From contig JEMX01000002.1 in assembly GCA_000585055.1 (NCBI GenBank), forward strand, positions 1 through 64,000: a DNA stretch of 64,000 nt. Direction: 5' to 3'. Below are positions 27,784 through 35,640 of the stretch, piece by piece (position 1 is the first letter of the stretch; each line of letters starts with the position of its first letter). The stretch is from Candidatus Accumulibacter appositus. GTDB lineage: Bacteria; Pseudomonadota; Gammaproteobacteria; Burkholderiales; Rhodocyclaceae. The notes under the pieces were generated by a model. It searched no databases. It worked only from the letters and a program-made list of their open reading frames with translations, and was not told the DNA's origin. A program made the translations under genes and the position numbers.

Positions 27784-28857
27784 ATGGGTTTTCAGGTCAG
27801 TGTTCAGCCAAGCCAGCACAGTTTCCAGGCACACCCAGAGGAGACGATTCTCGATGCCGCACTGAGGCACGGATTATGCCTTCCCTACGGCTGTCGCGAT
27901 GGCGTTTGTGGCGCCTGCCGGGGCAAGGTGCTGAGTGGGCAGGTGGCACATGGCAAGGCAACGCTCGATGCCCTTAGTGAAGCCGATCGTCGTACCGGCG
28001 ATACCCTCTTCTGCTGCGCCATGGCGCGCAGTGACCTGGTCATCGAAAGCAGGGAGGTAGATTCCGTCGCCGACATTCCGGTCAGAACCCTGCCCGCACG
28101 CGTACACAGTCTGACACGAGCCGCCCCGGACGTAATGATCGTCGAGCTCAAACTTCCGGCCAGCGAGCGTCTGCAGTTTCGCGCCGGACAATACGTGGAC
28201 ATCCTGCTCAGGGACGGCAGGCGGCGGGCGTTTTCCATTGCCAACTCGCCACACGAAGACGCTTTCCTGCAATTGCATGTCCGCCATATACCCGGCGGAC
28301 AGTTCACCGATCACGTTTTCAACACCCTGAAGGAGCGCGATCTGCTGCGCTTGCGTGGACCACAGGGCAGCTTCTTCCTGCGCTCCGACTCGCACAAGCC
28401 GATTCTCCTGGTCGCCGGCGGTACCGGCTTTGCACCGATCAAGGCTGTCGTTCAACAGGCGATTGCGGAAAATTGCGAGCGTCCGATGGTCGTCTATTGG
28501 GGTGGCCGGCAGCTCGCCGATCTTTACCTCCTGCAGCTCGCCCAAGAGTGGCCAGCGCAGCATGCGCAGTTGCGCTTCATCCCGGTGCTCTCCGACGCGC
28601 CCGCGGAGCAGCCCTGGAACGGCCGCCGCGGCCTCGTCCACCGGGCGGCGATGGCAGACCATCCCGACCTATCTGGCTATCAAGCCTACGTTTGCGGCTC
28701 ACCGGCGATGGTCGCCGCCGCCAGGCATGATTTCCTGACGCTTTGCCACTTGCCAGCTGAGGAGTTCTTCGCCGACTCTTTCGACTTTGCGTCCGATACC
28801 CTGGCGGCCATCGACATCCTACCTCCTACGGACCGAAAGGTCGGCCAATATGAATAA
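27784..28857 (+). CDS. 2Fe-2S ferredoxin / FAD / NAD reductase (CDP-6-deoxy-delta-3,4-glucoseen reductase-like)
   Basis: 357 residues from ATG 27784 with GGAGAGG upstream. An N-terminal plant-type ferredoxin domain has cysteines 37, 42, 45 and 77 (YGCRDGVCGACRGK and FCCAMA). It is followed by an FAD domain (RRAFSIANSP) and an NAD domain (ILLVAGGTGFAPIKAVVQQA, ending YVCGSPAMV). The layout is that of AscD/E3-type and phenol-hydroxylase reductases, which pass electrons from NAD(P)H to an oxygenase or dehydratase. No sugar-dehydratase partner is nearby, so the annotation to glucoseen reductase is only by fold. It overlaps the next gene by 8 bp. Confidence 0.87.
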   Translation: MGFQVSVQPSQHSFQAHPEETILDAALRHGLCLPYGCRDGVCGACRGKVLSGQVAHGKATLDALSEADRRTGDTLFCCAMARSDLVIESREVDSVADIPVRTLPARVHSLTRAAPDVMIVELKLPASERLQFRAGQYVDILLRDGRRRAFSIANSPHEDAFLQLHVRHIPGGQFTDHVFNTLKERDLLRLRGPQGSFFLRSDSHKPILLVAGGTGFAPIKAVVQQAIAENCERPMVVYWGGRQLADLYLLQLAQEWPAQHAQLRFIPVLSDAPAEQPWNGRRGLVHRAAMADHPDLSGYQAYVCGSPAMVAAARHDFLTLCHLPAEEFFADSFDFASDTLAAIDILPPTDRKVGQYE

Positions 28858-30025
28858 TGTCTTCATGTCCCGGCAACCGCTGCTCAATCGTCAGAGCAGA
28901 ATCATCGCCAATCGTTTGACACTCCACCTCGGCAAGCACGAGAACATGCAGGATGCCGCGAATGCGCTTGGCGCCCTGGACGACATCTGGACGCGTAGCG
29001 AAAAACCGGTGTTCATCAGCTGCGGAGCCAACAAATGCGACGCCGGCTTGCTGGACTGGTCGGCACCCGATAACGCGGCCATCGAACTGCCCGCCGCAGC
29101 ATTGCTCGGCGCCGAAGGACCCGATCTGGTTGCTGCCCTGCAAACTTGGCAACCGACCGCCTGTCTGCTTTTTGATGCCCAGGCCACGAAGGCGCTATCG
29201 GTCGACGTGCCGTTTCGCTTCATCGCTTTTGACACCACAAAGTTTACGCTAGCGCAGCTGAAACTGCTGGCCGCGCGCACCCGGAGCTACGGCATGGGAA
29301 TCGCGTTAAATGTCCAGACCAGTGAGGATTTCCGGGCATGTATGGATGGCGGCATGACCGCTGCCGCTGGCTGGTTCTTCACCGCGCCGAGTAGCCAGCC
29401 GGCCAAATCGCTCAATCCGGCGCAGACGAACATCGTGCGGGTGCTCAATCTGGTACGCCAGAACGGCGAGATTCGGGATATCGAGGCCGCGCTCAAGCTG
29501 GATGTGGCGATGTCGTACAAGCTACTGCGCTACATCAACTCCGCCGGTTTTGGCCTATCCTGCGAAATCCAGTCCTTCCGTCACGCCGTCAACATGCTCG
29601 GCTATGACAAGCTCAATCGCTGGTTGTCACTGTTGCTGGCGACAGCCAGCAAGGACCCGATGGCCCCGGCGCTCATGTACACCGCCCTCCAGCGCGGCCG
29701 GCTGATGGAGTTGCTGGCGGCCGAACTGGTCGACAAGGCGGAGCACGACAACCTCTTCATTACCGGGGCTTTCTCGCTGCTCGACGTCTTGCTCGGCGTT
29801 GGCATGGAGCAGGCGCTCGATGCCATGCGCCTACCTGATGCCATCTGCGATGCGCTGCTGGGAAATGGCGGGCGCTATCAGCCCTTCCTCGAACTGGCGC
29901 TGTCCAGCGAAGGCACTCAAGGCGAGCTGATCGCCCAACAGGCGGCGATGCTCGGCCTGACGGCAGACCAGTTCAATCGCGCGCAGCTGCAGGCACAGGC
30001 ATTCGCCGAGGCGATGGAGTTCTAG
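28850..30025 (+). CDS. HDOD-domain signalling protein with degenerate EAL-like N terminus (YuxH type)
   Basis: 391 residues from ATG 28850 (AAAGG upstream), overlapping the preceding stop by 8 bp. Residues ~1-200 begin MSRQPLLNRQSRI, typical of YuxH-type EAL-HDOD proteins, but no EAL catalytic motif or DDxGxG is visible, so c-di-GMP hydrolysis is unlikely. The HDOD part (~205-390) shows ALKLDVAMSYKLLRYINSAGFG and FRHAVNMLGYDKLNRWLSLLL. Such proteins act as signalling scaffolds, some in pilus or biofilm control. The frame open upstream to 28787 was not used. Confidence 0.85.
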   Translation: MNNVFMSRQPLLNRQSRIIANRLTLHLGKHENMQDAANALGALDDIWTRSEKPVFISCGANKCDAGLLDWSAPDNAAIELPAAALLGAEGPDLVAALQTWQPTACLLFDAQATKALSVDVPFRFIAFDTTKFTLAQLKLLAARTRSYGMGIALNVQTSEDFRACMDGGMTAAAGWFFTAPSSQPAKSLNPAQTNIVRVLNLVRQNGEIRDIEAALKLDVAMSYKLLRYINSAGFGLSCEIQSFRHAVNMLGYDKLNRWLSLLLATASKDPMAPALMYTALQRGRLMELLAAELVDKAEHDNLFITGAFSLLDVLLGVGMEQALDAMRLPDAICDALLGNGGRYQPFLELALSSEGTQGELIAQQAAMLGLTADQFNRAQLQAQAFAEAMEF

Positions 30026-30090
30026 GGTTTTCAGACCTACGCGACGATCGTTGGCAGTCAGCTATCGCCCCGCGAGGGCTGCGCCACGAC

Positions 30091-30795
30091 TCACTCGCCG
30101 AGGTAGGCGGCACGTACCTTGGGGTCGGCGAGCAGCTTCTTCGACTCGTCGGTGACGGTGATTTCGCCGCTCTCCATGACGTAACCACGCTGACTGACCT
30201 CCAGTGCCAGCTTGGCGTTCTGCTCGACGAGCAGAATGGTCATACCTTCCAGAGACACCGTACGAATGACCTCGAAAATTTTCTGCACCATGATCGGGGC
30301 GAGACCCATCGAAGGCTCATCGAGCAGCATCAGCCTGGGTTTGCTCATCAGCGCACGGCCGATGGCCAGCATCTGCTGCTCGCCACCGGAAAGGGTGCCG
30401 GCGGTCTGCTGGGCGCGCTCCTTGAGGCGCGGGAAGTGCCCCAGAACATGTTCGAGATCACGTTCGATCTCGGCCTTGTCGTTGCGCGCATAGGCGCCCA
30501 TACGCAAGTTTTCGAGACTGCTCATGCGCGGAAAGACGCCGCGACCTTCGGGCACCAGGGCGATCCCTTCGCCAACCAGCCGATAGGGCGGTAGCGAGAC
30601 GAGTTCCTTGCCGCGATAGCGGACACTGCCGCCCGCCGGTTCGAGCAATCGTGCCAGGGCACGCAGGGTACTGCTCTTGCCGGCGCCATTGGCACCGATC
30701 AGAGCCACCATCTCGCCCTCATTGACGTGAAACGTGATGCCGCGAACGGCCTGGATCCCACCGTAGGAAACGCGCAAACCGGTAACTTCAAGCAT
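30091..30795 (-). CDS. livF: Branched-chain amino-acid ABC transporter ATPase LivF
   Basis: 234 residues. Walker A GANGAGKSS, signature LSGGEQQM, Walker B RLMLLDEPSMGLAP, and the LivF-type phrase LALEVSQRGYVMESGEI. It is one of two ATPases energising the importer. It is the last gene of livK-livH-livM-livG-livF on the minus strand, 15 bp after livG. Confidence 0.95.
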   Translation of the reverse strand: MLEVTGLRVSYGGIQAVRGITFHVNEGEMVALIGANGAGKSSTLRALARLLEPAGGSVRYRGKELVSLPPYRLVGEGIALVPEGRGVFPRMSSLENLRMGAYARNDKAEIERDLEHVLGHFPRLKERAQQTAGTLSGGEQQMLAIGRALMSKPRLMLLDEPSMGLAPIMVQKIFEVIRTVSLEGMTILLVEQNAKLALEVSQRGYVMESGEITVTDESKKLLADPKVRAAYLGE

Positions 30796-30810
30796 TGTTT
30801 TTCTGTTCCT

Positions 30811-31587
30811 TCAGGCGATCGAACCACCGAGGTAGGCCTCGATGACGCGAGGATCCTTCTGCACCACCGCCGGCACGTCCTCGCAGATCTTTTCGCCGTA
30901 GTCGAGTACTGCCACCCGCCCGCACAAACCCATCACCAGCTTGACGTCATGCTCGATCAGCAGCACCGTGACGCCATCCCGGCAAATGCCTTCGACAAGG
31001 ATCCGCAGAGCTTCGGTTTCGGTGCCGTTCATTCCTGCGGCGGGCTCGTCGAGCGCCAGCAGCTTGGGTTCCGTGGCCAGGGCACGGGCAATCTCGAGCC
31101 GGCGCTGGTCGCCGTAGGAAAGGTTCTTGGCAAGATCGTGCGCCCGTTCGTGAATACCGACGTAGTGCAAGAGCTCCTCGGCGCGACGCGTGATCGCAGC
31201 CTCCTCGGTCATCGTCGACCGATTACGAGTGATCGCACCGAGCACTCCAGCATGGGTACGCAGATGCCGTCCGACCATCACGTTCTCGATCGCCGACATG
31301 TTTCCGAACAGGCGAATGTTCTGAAAGGTCCGGGCAATCCCGACTTCGGCCGCTTTGTGCGGCGCGTCGGCGGCCAGCTTTACGCCGTCGAAGACGAAAT
31401 GGCCGCTTTCGTTCTTGTAGAGACCGGTCAGGCAGTTGAAAAAAGTCGTCTTGCCGGCCCCGTTGGGGCCGATCAGGCCGTAGATCTCGCCTCGCCGAAT
31501 GGTCAACGAAACATCATGCAGAGCCTTGACGCCACCGAAATGCTTGGCAACATCATGAGCTTCGAGAAGAATCTGGTGTTCGCCCAT
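30811..31587 (-). CDS. livG: Branched-chain amino-acid ABC transporter ATPase LivG
   Basis: 258 residues from ATG 31587, 2 bp after the livM stop. Walker A GPNGAGKTTFFNCLTG, the LivG-type RTFQNIRLF, signature LSYGDQRRLEIARAL, Walker B LLALDEPAAGMN and the C-terminal PRVIEAYLG. It pairs with LivF on the cytoplasmic face. The longer open frame upstream overlaps livM and was discarded. Confidence 0.95.
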   Translation of the reverse strand: MGEHQILLEAHDVAKHFGGVKALHDVSLTIRRGEIYGLIGPNGAGKTTFFNCLTGLYKNESGHFVFDGVKLAADAPHKAAEVGIARTFQNIRLFGNMSAIENVMVGRHLRTHAGVLGAITRNRSTMTEEAAITRRAEELLHYVGIHERAHDLAKNLSYGDQRRLEIARALATEPKLLALDEPAAGMNGTETEALRILVEGICRDGVTVLLIEHDVKLVMGLCGRVAVLDYGEKICEDVPAVVQKDPRVIEAYLGGSIA

Positions 31588-31589
31588 GG

Positions 31590-32666
31590 TCAATTCGCGC
31601 TCTCGGCAAGTTCGCGACGGCGCTGTGGCGAAGGCCACAAACCGGCCGGCCGAAAGCGCATCACGAGCACCATCGACAGGCCGAAAATGAGCATTCGCAA
31701 GCTCTCGGGATCGATGATCATGCGCCCGAAGACGGCCTGCTGCAAAGGCTCGATACCATAGCGCAGGACTTCCGGAAGGGCGGTCAGCAGAATCGCACCG
31801 AGGATAACGCCCGGGATATGCCCCATGCCACCAAGAACGACCATCGCCAGGATGGTGATCGACTCCATCAGCGAGAAGCTCTCGGGGCTGACAAAGCCCT
31901 GCATCGCCGAAAAGACGCCGCCAGCGATGCCGCCGAACGACGCTCCCATGGCGAACGCCAGCAGCTTGATGTTGCGGGTGTTGATCCCGCAAGCCTTGGC
32001 GGCCACCTCATCCTCGCGTATTGCCTGCCAGGCACGACCGACACGAGAATTCTGCAAACGGATATTGACGATGATCACCATGATCGCCAGCGCCACCAGC
32101 AGAAAGTAATACTTCTGCGGCCCGGAGATGGCCACTCCCAGAACTGTCGTGGTGTCGGCAAACGAAAAATCACCGATCCTGATCGGGTCGATCAGGGTAA
32201 TCCCTTGCGCGCCGTTGGTGACGTTGATTGGCGCATTCAGATTGTTCAGAAAGATGCGGATGATTTCCCCAAAGCCGAGCGTCACGATCGCCAGGTAGTC
32301 GCCCCGCAGCTTCAGCGTCGGCGCACCGAGTAGCATCCCGAAGATACAAGCGATTCCGGCACCCACCGGCAGTATGACCCAGAATGGCAGGTGCAAACCG
32401 AAGTGTGGCGACGCTAGCAAGGCATAGACGTAGGCGCCGACCGCATAAAAAGCAACATAGCCCAAGTCTAGCAGGCCGGCGTAGCCGACGACGATATTGA
32501 GTCCCAGCGCCAGAAAGACATAGAGAATCGCGAAGTTGGCGATGCGTACCCATGCCTGTCCACCCAGGGCGGCGACGAAAGGCACGGCCAACAGGACGAC
32601 GCCAATGAGCACCACGGCCATCCAGTGCCGCTGCCAGGGAACAGATGTCTTGACTTGGTCGTTCAT
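31590..32666 (-). CDS. livM: Branched-chain amino-acid ABC transporter permease LivM
   Basis: 358 residues, about ten hydrophobic segments. Family features are NIVVGYAGLLDLGYVAFYAVGAY (in two parts), LRGDYLAIVTLGFGEI with its EAA-like loop, and GINTRNIKLLAFAMGASFGGIAGG. It forms the membrane channel with LivH. The start overlaps the livH stop by 4 bp. The basic C-terminal tail RFRPAGLWPSPQRRREL is cytoplasmic by prediction. Confidence 0.95.
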   Translation of the reverse strand: MNDQVKTSVPWQRHWMAVVLIGVVLLAVPFVAALGGQAWVRIANFAILYVFLALGLNIVVGYAGLLDLGYVAFYAVGAYVYALLASPHFGLHLPFWVILPVGAGIACIFGMLLGAPTLKLRGDYLAIVTLGFGEIIRIFLNNLNAPINVTNGAQGITLIDPIRIGDFSFADTTTVLGVAISGPQKYYFLLVALAIMVIIVNIRLQNSRVGRAWQAIREDEVAAKACGINTRNIKLLAFAMGASFGGIAGGVFSAMQGFVSPESFSLMESITILAMVVLGGMGHIPGVILGAILLTALPEVLRYGIEPLQQAVFGRMIIDPESLRMLIFGLSMVLVMRFRPAGLWPSPQRRRELAESAN

Positions 32667-33586
32667 GCGCGATCTCCCGTGCGCTCGCCAAAGAGACCCG
32701 AAGGGCGAAACATCAGGACCACGATCAGGACGATGAAGGCGAAGATATCCTGGTAGTGGCTGCCAAGGAAGTCACCGGTCAGCTGACCGATGTAGCCCGC
32801 GCCAAGCGCCTCGATGACGCCGAGCAGAATACCCCCGGCCATGGCCCCGGCGAGGTTGCCGATGCCGCCCAGAACAGCCGCCGTAAAGGCCTTCAGACCG
32901 AGCATGAAGCCCATCTGATAATGCGCGATCTCGTAATACGAACCGACCATACAGCCGGCGACCGCACCCAGCGCCGAACCGATGACGAAGGCCATGGCGA
33001 TGACGCGATTGATATCGACGCCCATCAGCGACGCGACCTGCGGATTCTGCGCCGTGGCGCGCATGGCCATGCCAAGGCGGGTGCGGTGAACAAGGTAAAT
33101 CAGCCCGGACATCACCAACGCGGCGAGGGTGACGATTGCCACCTGCACGTTGGTGAAGGTCGCCCCACCGACGGTGAAGATGTGCTTTTCGATCATCGGC
33201 GGAAAAGTGATGTAGTTGCGGCCCCAGATGATCATGGCCACGTTCTGCAGGACCATCGACATGCCGATGGCGGTGATCAGTGGCGTCAGCCGCGGCGCAC
33301 CGCGCAGCGGGCGATAGGCGACTCGTTCCAGGGACCAGCCGAGCGCCATGCACACCAGCACCGAAATCAGCAGGCCAATGCCGAGGATCATTAGCGGCGG
33401 CATGCCGGAACCGGCGAGCGAAACTATGACCGTGAAAGCGACCATCGTCCCGATCATCACCACCTCGCCGTGGGCGAAGTTGATCAGGCCGATGATGCCG
33501 TAGACCATCGTGTAACCGAGAGCGACAAGCGCGTAGACCGCGCCGAGAGTAAGGCCGTTGATCAGCTGCTGAAGGAGAGTGTCCAT
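32663..33586 (-). CDS. livH: Branched-chain amino-acid ABC transporter permease LivH
   Basis: 307 residues with eight or so membrane helices. It has the LivH start LLQQLINGLTLGAVYALVAL, YGIIGLINFAHGEVVMIG, and the EAA-like MRATAQNPQVASLMGV. It ends VLMFRPSGLFG. It couples to livM by a 4-bp overlap and follows the binding-protein gene livK after a 162-bp gap that carries a strong hairpin. Confidence 0.95.
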   Translation of the reverse strand: MDTLLQQLINGLTLGAVYALVALGYTMVYGIIGLINFAHGEVVMIGTMVAFTVIVSLAGSGMPPLMILGIGLLISVLVCMALGWSLERVAYRPLRGAPRLTPLITAIGMSMVLQNVAMIIWGRNYITFPPMIEKHIFTVGGATFTNVQVAIVTLAALVMSGLIYLVHRTRLGMAMRATAQNPQVASLMGVDINRVIAMAFVIGSALGAVAGCMVGSYYEIAHYQMGFMLGLKAFTAAVLGGIGNLAGAMAGGILLGVIEALGAGYIGQLTGDFLGSHYQDIFAFIVLIVVLMFRPSGLFGERTGDRA

Positions 33587-33703
33587 GGTCGAGCTTTCCG
33601 CAACAAGGTGCGTGTGGCGAACCGCAGGTTCCGACTCATGGCGCCAGGAATCGGGCGTGCGGGCGCAAGGCCCGGCTCATGCTGAGCGGATGCAGGTAAG
33701 CGC

Positions 33704-33730
33704 GGGGACGGCAGCAGAGCTGTCGTCCCC
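33704..33730. terminator. GC-rich hairpin between livK and livH
   Basis: Arms GGGGACGGCAG and CTGTCGTCCCC (one G-T pair) form an 11-bp stem just downstream of the livK stop on the transcribed strand. No U-run follows. It probably works as an intra-operon mRNA-stabilising or partial terminator structure, allowing more binding protein than permease. Confidence 0.45.
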
Positions 33731-33748
33731 GAGGTGCCGGTTGCCGGT

Positions 33749-34990
33749 TTACTGCTTGGCTTCCGTAGCCGGAGCAGCCGCAGGTGCAGCGGCAGGCATG
33801 GCGCCGCCTTCACTCTTCAGAGTGACTAGCTTGCCATCCTTGATCTCGAAAACGGTAATTGCGCCGTTCTTGATATCGCCTTTTTCGTCGAACTCGACTT
33901 TGCCAGTCACCCCGTCGTACGAGGTCTTGCCGACTTCCGGCAGATACTTCACGGGATCGACAGAATTGGCGCGTTTCATGGCGTCAATCAGGACCATCAC
34001 GGCGTCGTAGCTGTATGGCGAATAGATCTGGATCTGACCATACTTGCTGGTGAAGTCGGCGAGGAATTTCTGACCATTCGGAAGCTTGTCGGCTGGCAGG
34101 CCGGCCTGCGTACAAATGACGCCTTCGGACGCATCTCCGGCGAGCTTGATCAGTTCCGGCGAGCAACCACCGTCGCCAGTGGTGAACTGTGCGGTAATGC
34201 CCAGTTCCTTCATCTGCTTAAGCATCGGACCACCGACCGCGTCCATGCCGCCGAGGAAGATCACGTCGGGGTTGGTGGCCTTGATCTTGGTCAGGATGGC
34301 CTTGAAGTCGATGGCCTTGTCGTTGGTGAACTCGCGGGCGACCACTGTCGCGCCATTGGCCTTGGCCGCTTTTTCGACCTCGTCCGCCAAGCCTTGGCCG
34401 TACGCCGTACGGTCGTCAATGATGGCGATGGTCTTGGCGCCCATATCCTTGGCCGCGTAGGTACCGACCACCGAGCCCTGCTGAATGTCGTTGGCCATCA
34501 CCCGGAAGGCTGTATTGAAGCCTTGCTGGGTGTACTTCGGATTGGTCGCCGACGGCGAGATCTGTGGCAGGCCAGCCTGGTTATAGATTGAAGAAGCGGG
34601 GATGGTAGTACCCGAATTCAAGTGACCAACAACGCCAGCGACCTTGGCGTCAACCAGCTTCTGCGCAACGACCGTACCAGTTTTCGGGTCGGCCTGATCA
34701 TCCTCACCGAGGAGTTCGAACTTGACCAGCTTGCCGTCGATGGTGATCTTCTGCGCATTGGCGTCGTCGACCGCCAAACGAGCTCCGTTCTCGTTGTCCT
34801 TGCCGAGGTGAGCGATCGGACCGGTCAGTGGCGCGACGTGGCCAATCTTGACAATCACTTCCGCCGGCGCCGGCGCAGCCGCTGCTGCTGCGGGCGCAGC
34901 TGCCTGAGGCTCTTCCTTCTTACCGCAGCCAATCAGCGCTACAGACGCCGCCAAAGCGATAAGTACACCGGGCATACGTAGGTGGTTCAT
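33749..34990 (-). CDS. livK: Branched-chain amino-acid ABC transporter substrate-binding lipoprotein
   Basis: 413 residues from ATG 34990, with GGAG ten bases upstream. A lipoprotein signal ends at Cys22 (SVALIGC). An Ala/Pro-rich linker follows, then a Leu/Ile/Val-binding fold: VKIGHVAPLTGPIAHLGKDNENG given in part as APLTGPIAHLGKDNENGARL, VVGHLNSGTTIPAS, YAAKDMGAKTIAIIDDRTAYG in part, and GDGGCSPELI. Both termini carry poly-Ala/Pro tracts, unusual for LivK. It would be anchored to the membrane in the periplasm, delivering amino acids to LivHM. It is preceded by a strong predicted promoter. Confidence 0.93.
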   Translation of the reverse strand: MNHLRMPGVLIALAASVALIGCGKKEEPQAAAPAAAAAAPAPAEVIVKIGHVAPLTGPIAHLGKDNENGARLAVDDANAQKITIDGKLVKFELLGEDDQADPKTGTVVAQKLVDAKVAGVVGHLNSGTTIPASSIYNQAGLPQISPSATNPKYTQQGFNTAFRVMANDIQQGSVVGTYAAKDMGAKTIAIIDDRTAYGQGLADEVEKAAKANGATVVAREFTNDKAIDFKAILTKIKATNPDVIFLGGMDAVGGPMLKQMKELGITAQFTTGDGGCSPELIKLAGDASEGVICTQAGLPADKLPNGQKFLADFTSKYGQIQIYSPYSYDAVMVLIDAMKRANSVDPVKYLPEVGKTSYDGVTGKVEFDEKGDIKNGAITVFEIKDGKLVTLKSEGGAMPAAAPAAAPATEAKQ

Positions 34991-35037
34991 AAGTGTCATC
35001 TCCGATATTGTGTTTTTAATGGGGTAGCGAACGGGCG

Positions 35038-35066
35038 ATTGTCCAAGCACATCAGGAGCTTGTCAA
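35038..35066 (-). promoter_or_regulatory. Strong sigma-70 promoter of livKHMGF
   Basis: On the minus strand, TTGACA (35061-35066) and GACAAT (35038-35043) are 17 bp apart, about 48 bp upstream of the livK start codon. The -35 is a perfect consensus. Confidence 0.65.
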
Positions 35067-35067
35067 C

Positions 35068-35093
35068 ATGCATATTGCGGTCGAGATGCATAT
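35068..35093. promoter_or_regulatory. Paired ATGCATAT boxes abutting the liv promoter -35
   Basis: ATGCATAT occurs at 35068-35075 and 35086-35093, 18 bp apart start to start, directly upstream of the liv -35 box. The placement suggests a regulator site (activator or repressor); the regulator is unknown. Confidence 0.4.
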
Positions 35094-35121
35094 CAGCTGC
35101 TTGGCGGCCGCCGAAAAAGAA

Positions 35122-35143
35122 AACCGGCGCTTGGCCGGTTTTT
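35122..35143 (-). terminator. Rho-independent terminator after cytochrome c
   Basis: On the minus strand, AAAACCGGC...GCCGGTTTT forms a stem followed by CTTTTT. It lies just downstream of the cytochrome c stop and upstream of the liv promoter, separating the two transcripts. Confidence 0.7.
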
Positions 35144-35156
35144 CTTCATGTCGCGA

Positions 35157-35465
35157 TCACTTCAAGCTGAGGATCCACTTGGCCAGCGTGTTGGCCTCTT
35201 CGGGCGTCACCTTGTTCGGCGGCATCGGTACCGGACCCCAGTTACCCTTGCCACCCTTGATGATCTTCTCGGCGAGCATCGCCTCATCCTTGGCCGTGTA
35301 CTTGTTGGCCACGTCCTTGTACGACGGACCGACGACCTTCTTGTCGACCTGATGGCAGGTCAGGCAATTCTTGGACTTGGCCAGGGCCGCTGCGTCTTCA
35401 GCCTGGACGACTCCGGCAGACATCACGCCGGCAGCAGCCAGCAGGCTCAGGTAGATCGCTTTCAT
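35157..35465 (-). CDS. Small periplasmic c-type cytochrome (c551/c5-like)
   Basis: 102 residues: a 22-residue signal peptide ending VVQA, then a single heme-binding CLTCH (Cys34, Cys37, His38) and an axial Met81 in GPVPMPPNKV. It has the class I cytochrome c length and layout, with KNCLTCHQVDKKVVGPSYKD near the heme. It would carry electrons in the periplasm between respiratory complexes. It is a monocistronic unit with its own promoter and terminator. Confidence 0.93.
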   Translation of the reverse strand: MKAIYLSLLAAAGVMSAGVVQAEDAAALAKSKNCLTCHQVDKKVVGPSYKDVANKYTAKDEAMLAEKIIKGGKGNWGPVPMPPNKVTPEEANTLAKWILSLK

Positions 35466-35504
35466 ACTCTCACTCCGTTCAGAAAAATGGTTTGGTACGG
35501 CGCG

Positions 35505-35532
35505 ATATTATTTCAGTTTGGCCCGCTTGCAA
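35505..35532 (-). promoter_or_regulatory. Sigma-70-like promoter of cytochrome c
   Basis: On the minus strand, TTGCAA (35527-35532) and TAATAT (35505-35510) are 16 bp apart, about 40 bp upstream of the start codon, in an AT-richer patch of an otherwise GC-rich region. Confidence 0.55.
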
Positions 35533-35640
35533 AGCCTGTTGATTCGCGTTACCCGTGCGGCAAACGTTAGCGCTAGTAACGCTTCGGCAACACGGATCGT
35601 TGACAGCAGCCCGCCCAAACGTTGGCATTGAGCGCCCCGA

